DNA from: Oegoconia quadripuncta
Lineage: Eukaryota; Arthropoda; Insecta; Lepidoptera; Autostichidae
Direction: 5' to 3'
Length of the DNA: 64,000 nt
Assembly: GCA_949316235.1 (NCBI GenBank)
Contig: OX438749.1
Coordinates: forward strand, 18,244,414-18,308,413
Shown here: positions 56,957 to 64,000 of the stretch, in pieces
Numbering within the stretch: position 1 is the stretch's first letter
Layout: each line of letters starts with the position of its first letter
Program-made: the position numbers and the translations under genes
The notes under the pieces: generated by a model
What the model was told of the DNA's origin: nothing
The model's database searches: none
Seen by the model: the letters and a program-made list of their open reading frames with translations, nothing else

Positions 56957-57131
56957 GGTTTTAAAAAGTCCGACAGTATATTTTGTATTTTGTGGGCGCA
57001 ATTTTGGATTTTTCCCATTAAATGTATCCTATAACACTCTAGGGATCAAGACAAATCGAACGACTCCTTGCATTTCGCTACAATACATTTGCTGTTTAGG
57101 TTACAGGAGGTAACATAGAAATCTACTGTAT
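56957..57131 (+). repeat. Repeat X, 5' part, abutting the LINE
   Basis: It shares the words gtattttgtgggcgc, tctagggatcaagac and gtttaggttacaggaggta with X copies at 6817, 14871, 29480, 51290 and 47643-47825(-). Here X stops at the point where other copies continue with catacatac...acttgaaaaacataaccctcc, and LINE sequence begins. Confidence 0.8.
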
Positions 57132-59910
57132 TAAGCGTATACAGACCCCCTTCTTCATCGTATGAATTATTTGAAAAAATTATGGATGAAATACTCTGTA
57201 AAATTAGTAATTCAAATAAATACATTGTGGTTTGCGGAGATTTTAATATAAATATATTGGAGGATAGCAGTCAAAGTAGAAGGCTTAAATCTTTATTCAC
57301 TTGCTATAACCTTGTTAATCTTTTTTCAGTGCCGACTAGAATTACCTCTACATCAGCTACCTCCATTGATAATATTTTTTCAAATTTACAGCCCAGTGAT
57401 AAATCTATTTTAAATAAATTAAGTTCAGATCACTGTGGTCAGTTAGCCATTTTTAATATAGCAGTTGAAAAGACACTGAAAAGAGATTTCACGTATGTGC
57501 CTGTAACTGATGCACGGCTTGATCAATATAAGAGTAATGTGACGGCGAAACTGGATTATCTACCGTTCTGTGACGATCCAAATATATTATATAAATCAGT
57601 CTTTGAAATGTTGAAAACTGAAAGTAATAATGTTTTTGTAACAAAAACAATTAAAATCAATAATTCCCTCGTTTTCAGTGATTGGGCGACGGTTGGAATC
57701 CATAAAAGTAGGAATAAGTTATATGATCTTTATGAAGAAAGGACATATAACAAGAGCGAAAGTTTTAGTGAATATGTTAAACAATATTCGAAAACATTCA
57801 AGCGGGTCTGTGCTACAGCAAAAGCAAAGTTTATAAATAACAAAATAAAAAATAGTGCAGACGTAGTAAAGACTACTTGGAAAATTATAAATAGCGAAAC
57901 TGGAAAAGTCAAGCCTTGCAACACCGATATTAGACTAAAAATTAACGATCAAATTTTAATAACACATTTAGAAGTTGCAGAAGCTTTTGAAAAATTTTTC
58001 ACCAACATTCCAATTTCGACTACAAATTCTCTTAATTCATGTCCCACACTCGCTGAATCGCTACTTAGACAAAATGTGGGGATTTGTAATTCTCATTTTA
58101 AATTTCATCATATAAGTCCTGTAGACATTATAAAAGCATTTAGATCTCTAGACAAGAAAAAGACTGTCGACCTTTACGGTTTATCAGTAAAAATTATTAG
58201 CGCCATAATTGATTGTGTGTCACCACACTTAGCTTGTATTTTTAATAAATGTATTGATGATGGCATATTTCCTGATTTGATGAAACACAGTAAAGTTATA
58301 CCTTTATTTAAAGCCGGTAGTAGAACAGACCCCTCTAATTTTAGACCTATATCAATACTACCGACTCTCAGTAAAATCTTTGAAAAAATTATATTAATTC
58401 AGTTATCGGCTTATTTTTATAGTAACGATTTTATGTCGCATAAACAATTCGGTTTTACTAGGGGCCGCTCGACAACCGACGCAGGTGTCGAGCTCTTACA
58501 ACATATTTTTGAAGCTTGGGAAGATTCTCGGGATGCAATAGGAGTGTTCTGCGACTTGTCCAAGGCATTTGATTGCGTTAATCATGACATCTTAATCAGG
58601 AAATTACGTCATTATGGTGTAACAGGCCGTGCTATTGACCTTTTGAATTCTTATATGAGTGGCAGAGTTCAGAGGGTTAGTATCAGTGGCAACACATCGT
58701 CAGGGTCCACAGTCTGCATGGGCGTCCCGCAGGGTTCCATACTCGGGCCATTTTTATTTTTGGTCTATATAAATGACTTGCCTAACCTTGTAAAGGATAA
58801 TAAACATGAAATAGTATTGTTTGCAGATGATACCTCCGTATTATTTAAAGTAAATAGACAAAAATTAAGCTATGACGATGTGAACAATGCTATTTCTGAA
58901 ATAGTAGAATGGTTTACGGCAAATAATTTGTTACTTAATGAGAAAAAAACTAAATGTGTGAAATTTGTACTACCCAATGTCAGAGCGGTGCCCACAAATA
59001 TAATGATAAAAAATGCCACTTTAGATCTCGTAGATTCTACTGTATTTTTGGGCATTACTTTAGACGCCAAAATGCAATGGGGTCCTCATATACATAAATT
59101 GGCGAAAAGGCTCAGCTCTGCAGCGTACGCAGTCAAAAAAATTCGACAAATGTCAGACGTAAATACTGCTAGATTAGTATATTTTAGTTATTTCCACAGC
59201 TTGATGTCATACGGTATCTTACTGTGGGGAAATGCCGCGGATATAAATACAATCTTTGTTTTACAAAAACGAGCCGTTCGCGCAATTTATCAATTGAAAC
59301 CTGCAGTGTCACTTAGAGATAGGTTTAAAGTGTATAACATTCTAACCTTTTCGTCACAGTACATTTTTCAAAATCTAATGTATGTCAAAAAAAATATAGC
59401 ATCGTTTAGGAAAAATAGTGATAAACATGATGTCAATACAAGAAATAAAGATAAACTTGCAGGTCACATAAGTCGCCTCCGCAAAGTCAGTAATTCATTC
59501 AAAGGGTTATGTATACGCTTTTTCAATAAGGTCCCAGTTGATATACAAAATCTTCCACTTGATAAATTTAAAGATACTATAAAACAGAAACTTATTAACA
59601 AAGCATATTATAAAATATCAGACTATTTAGATGATAATCATCCCTGGACATAATGAGATTGTTCGCATGCCAGGCTATTTCACGATTAATAATGATTTAT
59701 AAAAACCTTTTTGTAATATAAAAACCTTTATGTAAAATCAAAACCTGATTTTAAAAGAGCAACCCTTCGAGTTTCTTGCTTGTTCTTCTCAGGGGAAAAT
59801 TGCATTTTGAACAAGCAGTAGCTTAAAAAATGTAAAATTGACTATTTTAAGTGTACTCTGTGTACCTACAAAATAAAGCAACTTTGACTTTGACTTTGAC
59901 TTTGACTTTA
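57132..59910 (+). mobile_element. Young 5'-truncated LINE (Jockey/CR1 group)
   Basis: The element starts abruptly inside the endonuclease domain and runs through a complete RT to a 3' UTR ending in four to five TTTGAC units (59882-59908). The 3' UTR has a block ttaaaagagcaacc...ttcttgctcgttcttctc that is shared with the copies at 46.4-47.6, 47.8-47.9 and 56.3-56.4 kb, so four members of one family are present. The 5' junction abuts repeat X (56957-57131). The uninterrupted frame suggests a recent insertion. The clade is inferred from the FADD-type RT, the APE-type endonuclease and the simple-repeat tail. Confidence 0.9.
57134..59653 (+). CDS. LINE ORF2: partial APE endonuclease plus reverse transcriptase
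   Basis: The frame is open from about 57134 (VYRPPSSSYELFEKI before the first ATG at 57182) to the stop at 59653; from the ATG it has 823 codons. Residues 1-90 are the C-terminal half of the AP-like endonuclease, with GDFN at 19-22 and the catalytic SDH at 82-84. The RT domain has RPISILPTLSKIFEK, FCDLSKAFDCVNHD with the first Asp, GVPQGSILGPFLF, and FADD at residues 547-550. A C-terminal region ending near residue 823 (SDYLDDNHPWT) is conserved in the other copies. Roughly the N-terminal half of the endonuclease and any ORF1 are missing through 5' truncation. The ATG at 57182 is internal, not the natural start. Confidence 0.92.
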   Translation, partial: SVYRPPSSSYELFEKIMDEILCKISNSNKYIVVCGDFNINILEDSSQSRRLKSLFTCYNLVNLFSVPTRITSTSATSIDNIFSNLQPSDKSILNKLSSDHCGQLAIFNIAVEKTLKRDFTYVPVTDARLDQYKSNVTAKLDYLPFCDDPNILYKSVFEMLKTESNNVFVTKTIKINNSLVFSDWATVGIHKSRNKLYDLYEERTYNKSESFSEYVKQYSKTFKRVCATAKAKFINNKIKNSADVVKTTWKIINSETGKVKPCNTDIRLKINDQILITHLEVAEAFEKFFTNIPISTTNSLNSCPTLAESLLRQNVGICNSHFKFHHISPVDIIKAFRSLDKKKTVDLYGLSVKIISAIIDCVSPHLACIFNKCIDDGIFPDLMKHSKVIPLFKAGSRTDPSNFRPISILPTLSKIFEKIILIQLSAYFYSNDFMSHKQFGFTRGRSTTDAGVELLQHIFEAWEDSRDAIGVFCDLSKAFDCVNHDILIRKLRHYGVTGRAIDLLNSYMSGRVQRVSISGNTSSGSTVCMGVPQGSILGPFLFLVYINDLPNLVKDNKHEIVLFADDTSVLFKVNRQKLSYDDVNNAISEIVEWFTANNLLLNEKKTKCVKFVLPNVRAVPTNIMIKNATLDLVDSTVFLGITLDAKMQWGPHIHKLAKRLSSAAYAVKKIRQMSDVNTARLVYFSYFHSLMSYGILLWGNAADINTIFVLQKRAVRAIYQLKPAVSLRDRFKVYNILTFSSQYIFQNLMYVKKNIASFRKNSDKHDVNTRNKDKLAGHISRLRKVSNSFKGLCIRFFNKVPVDIQNLPLDKFKDTIKQKLINKAYYKISDYLDDNHPWT

Positions 59911-60036
59911 CAAAACATAATTCTAGTTTTTGGGGTAAAACATCATTTTAATCTTTTGTATTTAAATTCATTGGAACATTCATGCCATTTTAAAAACGTA
60001 TCCAACGATACCCCACACCGTCGATGTATACGAAAT

Positions 60037-60375
60037 TTAGGTATAGACTTCCTCAATGGAAATTCTGTCCGCTCTACGAACGGGCAAAAAATGGGACAGT
60101 CGGGGCTTTTCGATATCAAGAGAAGGTTCGCTACAATTTTGCGGTCCGCTTGTTTTCAGGCCTCGCTTAACTTCTTTGGACAGTGTTGCCAACATTTGAC
60201 AGCTAATCAATTCTCGTTTGTTGGCAGACAGTGTTGCTTGCTCCAAGCGGACCCCCGTGGCCTGAGCTTTTTTAATATCGCAGTGGCTTCTTGAGAGCCT
60301 TGAGAGTAATGTATGATTGATGGATGCCATTGGAGTGATACCAATCTTTTCAAGAGCTGCATCGATTCGTTCCAA
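60037..60375 (-). other. Unrecognised 112-codon open frame
   Basis: It begins MERIDAALEKIGITPMASIN and is rich in charged residues and Leu (KREVKRG-like segments). It lies between the LINE and a SINE-B. The composition looks more protein-like than its neighbours, but no family is recognised. Confidence 0.2.
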
Positions 60376-60429
60376 TATTTAGATGCTTCCTTCGAATAAT
60401 ATAATTGAAGACTTTTTGTAATAGTTTGT

Positions 60430-60752
60430 TTTTATGCACAACGGGTTTGTACTTGACGCCAATCACACCTGATGTTAAGTGAAGATGAGGTCGAAGGTGG
60501 AAGCGTACTGACCCGGAAACCCCAACACATTTGAGGGGCTGGCTATCTTATCTCTGACAACCGGAACACACCAATGCTATTAACATTGCTGCTTGGCGGC
60601 AGATTTAGATAAGATGGTGGTAGCTAGCCAGGCGGACATTTAAAATGCCCTTCCACCAACCAAACCGAGTACTTAAACATGTACCCCGCTGGGATCCCCG
60701 CGACCTCCGAAATGTAAACCCAATGTTGTGTACATTGAGCCACGGAGGCGGT
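60430..60752 (-). mobile_element. SINE-B, full length
   Basis: Reverse complement of the whole SINE-B with few differences: tatgcacaacgggtttgtac at the tail side and gagccacggaggcggttggg at the head side. Confidence 0.9.
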
Positions 60753-61067
60753 TGGGAGGATTTCTAAATAATATTTTATACAGAATGCATTTGCATAAAA
60801 AATACGACACATATAATCGAGAATGAGTAAACTAGTTATTCTCTCAATGCATACTAGATGGTCCTTTTAGTGCGACGTCAAAGGAGCTATTCCTATAGTG
60901 AAATGTTTTTTAAAGAATACCTCGATCGGATCCCGTCTGTGCTTTTAGTAATGTTACTACAGCAACTCGAATTTGCTATGAATCAGAAGATAAATTCTAT
61001 CGTCATCATCCACCATCGTCCTCATCACCATCTGCCCGTACCAGTACACTGCTGGACATTTAACTAT

Positions 61068-61302
61068 TCTAATATTTAGGATAAAAGTTTGGATGTTTGT
61101 TTGTTCATTTATTTGTTTCTTGTTCAATCACGGCGAAACGGATGAACGGATTTGGATGAAATTTTGTATATAGAATATACCCTGGATTAAGACATAGAAT
61201 AATTATATCCCGATAAAGTGAGTAGTTCCCGCGGGATAAAGAAATTAAACATATCCGCGTTATAGCTACTCCACGCAGGCGAAACGGCGGGCGGAAGGCT
61301 AG
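61068..61302 (+). mobile_element. Non-autonomous Helitron, same family
   Basis: It runs from ttctaatattt through gtttggatgtttgtttgtt, cacggcgaaacggatgaacg and cgataaagtgagtagttccc to gcggaaggCTAG before T. The 5' end has a small deletion (tttaggataaaag). Confidence 0.82.
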
Positions 61303-61387
61303 TATACCACAACATCGAAACGAAGGTAATACAGGTAGGGACGTGAAATACTCTTGAAAAAGGTTATTGATTAATAAATTAATTTAT

Positions 61388-61640
61388 TTATTTAGGATTC
61401 CCAACAAGATTGACCTAAACTCAAGAAACTTCCTACCACGTACGACCACCCTGTGGATCTCACTTCCGGCAGCGGTATTCCCGAACGCGACATTGGAACC
61501 TTCAAGAAACGAGCCTACACCTTCCTCAAAGGCCGGCAACGCATCTGTGACCCTTTTGGTGTTGCGGGTGTCCATGGGCGGCGGTGATTGCTTTCCATCA
61601 GGTGACCGGCATGCTCGTTTGCCGCCCTCTCATATAAAAA
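61388..61640 (+). pseudogene. LINE RT C-terminus, different family
   Basis: RNFLPRTTTLWISLPAAVFP, then after a one-base shift GTFKKRAYTFLKGRQRICDP and FGVAGVHGRR-stop, and a 3' end catcaggtgaccggcatgct with a poly(A) tail (61637-61647). It is related to, but distinct from, the family at 49895. Confidence 0.8.
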
Positions 61641-61887
61641 AAAAACAGCTTAATCCGATGCAGCAAAAACGCAGTTGTACATAGCGCATGCGCCACCGTA
61701 ATTAAAAGTAACCACGACATACAAATATTTCTAGCAGTAAACATTTAACAATAATAATGCTTTATTTTAAATAAACATAATTAAAAAGAAATTAATACTT
61801 TCCAGAAATTTCTAATTAGGCAAGTTATAATTAAATTGTACAATTACGTGAATTACAACAACTATAACAAAATGCAAGATTTCCGGG

Positions 61888-61982
61888 CTTTCCGGGTCAG
61901 TACGCTTCCACCTTCGGCTTCATCTTCACTTAACATCAGGTGTGATTGAGGTCAAGTGTTAACCCGTTGTGCATAAAAAAAA
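61888..61982 (+). mobile_element. SINE-B 3' half
   Basis: ccgggtcagtacgcttccac, aacatcaggtgtgattgagg, aacccgttgtgcataaaaaa; the head is missing. Confidence 0.8.
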
Positions 61983-62162
61983 ATGTACACTATGTCGTAT
62001 ACTGCGAGCACAGACCACTGGTCCTTACCACTAACTAAGTTAACAAAATACCAGTAATTCAGTAAAAGTTCTAAAACAATTCGAAACAATACAAAAAGGA
62101 AACTAGTTTTGCGACAATTCTATTAAAACCACTCACACTACACTACAGTCCGTGGTCTCAGA

Positions 62163-62500
62163 ACCGCCTCCGTGGCTCAATATAAACAACATTGGGTTTA
62201 CGATTCGGAGGTCACGGGTTCGATCCCCAGCGGGGTACACGTTTAAGTACTTGGTTTGGTTGGTGGTAGGGCATTTGAAATGTCCGCCTGGCTAGCTACC
62301 ACCATCTTATCTAAATCTGCCGCCAAGCAGCAATGTTAATAGCATTGTTGTGTTCCAGTTGTCAGAGATAAGATAGCCAGTACCCCAAATGTGTTGGGGT
62401 TTCCGGGTCAGTACGCTTCCACCTTCGACCTAATCTTCGCTTAACATCAGGTGTGATTGAGGTCAAGTTTGAACCCGTTATGCATAAAAAAATATAAAAA
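62163..62500 (+). mobile_element. SINE-B, full length
   Basis: The tRNA-derived head has ccgcctccgtggctca and cacgggttcgatccccagc (B box). The body has ttggtttggttggtggtag and tctgccgccaagcagcaatg, and the tail aacatcaggtgtgattgagg then aacccgttatgcataaaaaaa. It is used here as the reference for the other SINE-B pieces. Confidence 0.9.
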
Positions 62501-62854
62501 AATTGAGTTATTAAATGAATTCGAGTTCCAGTAGTAGCGCGAAAAAAGTCTCCTCAATCTAGGCTCCGTCCATCCAATTTCACCGGCAGCTCTACGGGAA
62601 GCCAGAAAACTGCACCTGAATAAAGTTGATTTACCACCGCGCCGCGGTGAGATTCTCTTCGATCGAACTTCAATCGAAGATTTGATTAGCTCCGCCTTTA
62701 GAAGTAGGTATTGTGGTTTGTAAATAAGGCTTTGTATTAAAGAATTCTTGGTATTTCATCTGGTGGAAGTAGGTACATATAATTTAGTATTCATCCCATA
62801 TTATCCAAATCCTATATACTACAATCTAATATTGATATTTCTAATATGATAATA
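62501..62854. other. No supported feature
   Basis: Between SINE-B and a Helitron; nothing recognised. Confidence 0.5.
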
Positions 62855-63057
62855 CCAGCTTTCCGCCCGCGGCTTCGCCTGCCTAGAATAACTTTATCGC
62901 GGAAATTTGTTTATCCCGCGGGAACTACACACTTTATCGGGATAATAAGTATCCTATGTTTTAATCTAGGGTATATTCTACCTATATACTAAATTTCATC
63001 CAAATCCGTTTCGCCGTGATTGACTTGCGTGATTTCGCATTTATAAAACTAGTTAGA
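62855..63057 (-). mobile_element. Non-autonomous Helitron, same family
   Basis: The minus strand starts A|TCTAACTAGTTTTATAAATG and ends GCGGAAAGCTGG before T, a CTRR end. It lies about 100 bp from the orphan exon at 63158, probably in an intron. Confidence 0.85.
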
Positions 63058-63157
63058 TTTTTTACAATGGCAATAAAATATTTATTTGTTTATTTATATA
63101 AGTTCTAACTTTTTTTCTATTCTATAACGAAATTTGAAGTACCTAGTTGATACTTAC

Positions 63158-63211
63158 CTTTCCGAGTCCTGTATTAGTAATTTGTTTCATATATTCTTTG
63201 TGCTGTGGAAT
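63158..63211 (-). CDS. 54-nt internal coding exon of an unrecognised gene
   Basis: On the minus strand the segment is framed by a strong acceptor (ctgtttattgcag) and a strong donor (gtaagta). It is exactly 18 codons long, and only one of three frames is open; the other two hit stops. The peptide is IPQHKEYMKQITNTGLGK. I do not recognise the protein. The strand matches l(2)gl but the peptide does not fit before Lgl's start, so it probably belongs to a separate neighbouring gene whose next exons lie at lower coordinates or were not detected. Helitron remnants sit on both sides (62855-63057 and 63599-63795), as expected for introns. A chance pair of splice signals around an open 54-mer is possible but unlikely. 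Confidence 0.6.
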
Positions 63212-63246
63212 CTGCAATAAACAGAATGAAAAAGAAAAATAGATGA

Positions 63247-63447
63247 AACTCAAAATGGCGTGCATTTGTAGGGTGTTGGATTTTTAACGAGCTCCTGCCT
63301 TCCGACCGTGAGAGCGTTCCCTTGCCCATTCACCGCAGAGTCCTGTCGTGTGAAGAAATGAATGAAGTGCGTAAAATACAAGATAAAAACGGACACTCAC
63401 AGCACATATTTAAAGCTGACATGGAAATTATTACAGATAACGAATAA
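63247..63447 (+). other. Unassigned 66-codon open frame next to the orphan exon
   Basis: A plus-strand frame opens after a stop at 63244-63246 and ends with a stop at 63445-63447. It has no early ATG and includes the peptide stretch PLPIHRRVLSCEEMNEVRK. It is less AT-rich than its surroundings and is not one of the repeats seen elsewhere here. It could be a terminal exon, a decayed transposon piece or chance. A gtagg just inside the frame could serve as an acceptor. No function is assigned. Confidence 0.2.
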
Positions 63448-63598
63448 CCGTATTTAAGTTTGTAAAGGCGGTTACTGATAAAAGAAAATATTTTTGATAT
63501 CATCTTAAGAACTAGTTTCTTTTAAGTATTCTCAAATTTCGTATTCAAACATCATAACACAAAAATAAAGAATTTATTTATTATTATTAATTTATATA

Positions 63599-63795
63599 TT
63601 AGTTTTCCGCCTTTTTTTAATTTATTTTATTTATCCCGCGGAAACTACTCACTTTATCGGGATAAAACCTACCCTATGTTTTAATCCAGGGTATGGTCTA
63701 CCTATATACCAAATTTCATCCAAAACCGTTCATTCGTTTCACCGTGATTAAGCAACAAACAAACGTCCAGTCTTTCGCATTTATAATATTATATA
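63599..63795 (-). mobile_element. Non-autonomous Helitron, degenerate
   Basis: The minus strand ends GGCGGAAAACTAA before T. The interior has the ccgcgggataa and ccagggtat (reversed) blocks; the 3' GC-rich part is replaced by an AT-rich stretch and the 5' end is eroded. Confidence 0.75.
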
Positions 63796-63969
63796 TTCAC
63801 ATCAATCAAATATTACGAATATAATTATAAATTGAAAAATTTTTACATGCCAAAACCACAAATAACGCCTAATTGCATAGTAATTGACTTTGATTATTTT
63901 CTAAAACAACAAGTTACAGCGTGTGTTTGTATACACAAATACAAGTGAAAGATTTAGGTATTATTGACG

Positions 63970-64000
63970 ATAGCGGGTAGTGTCAGCTGGTTGCGGGTTC
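63970..64000 (+). mobile_element. Start of a SINE, cut by the window end
   Basis: gcgggtagtgtcagctgg and ttgcgggttc resemble a tRNA-derived head up to the B box, where the window stops. Confidence 0.35.

Overview
The window looks like nuclear DNA from a moth or butterfly. It is AT-rich, has almost no uninterrupted coding sequence, and is packed with repeats typical of Lepidoptera: short Helitron-like elements with A|TC...CTRR|T ends, several tRNA-headed SINE families, and 3' tails of many non-LTR retrotransposons. No bacterial-type operons, rRNA or functional tRNA genes are seen. All calls come from reading the sequence; no database search was run, and repeat families are given working letters (SINE-A, X, P, R and so on).

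Host genes: two convincing spliced coding exons are present, both on the minus strand. The exon at 19873-19965 carries the start codon and first 28 codons of lethal(2) giant larvae, l(2)gl, the cell-polarity scaffold; the next exon is not recognised in the window, so the intron is probably longer than 19.8 kb. A 54-nt exon at 63158-63211 has consensus splice sites and one open frame, but its gene is not recognised. A GC-rich patch at 32095-32180 has a perfect RFX X-box palindrome, and 19990-20560 is the likely l(2)gl promoter/5' leader area.

Layout: 1-19.8 kb is old, sparse repeat sequence (MITEs, SINE pieces, a 46-bp minisatellite at 16.65-17.3 kb, a clean Helitron at 15.5 kb). 24.45-27.02 kb is a foldback element whose arms carry a LINE fragment and one of which is broken by a hAT deletion derivative. 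32.85-35.68 kb is a dispersed element enlarged by internal tandem duplication and 14-bp/12-bp minisatellites. 35.82-41.26 kb is a decayed DIRS-type retrotransposon (minus strand) with inverted terminal repeats and an internal complementary region. 46.25-47.93 kb is a triple nest (LINE inside repeat X inside an older LINE 3' end). 51.94-53.61 kb is a near-perfect 1.67-kb palindrome built from a Tc1/mariner-type element. 57.13-59.91 kb is a young, 5'-truncated LINE with an uninterrupted 823-codon reading frame. The last 4 kb hold SINEs, three Helitrons, a LINE tail and the orphan exon.

The transposon remnants do not form a pathway. The points of interest are how they are built and nested: the DIRS circle-junction logic, two long hairpin-forming loci that could feed small-RNA pathways, repeated LINE insertion at one position of repeat X, and a foldback insertion whose unoccupied site survives as a paralogue elsewhere in the window.
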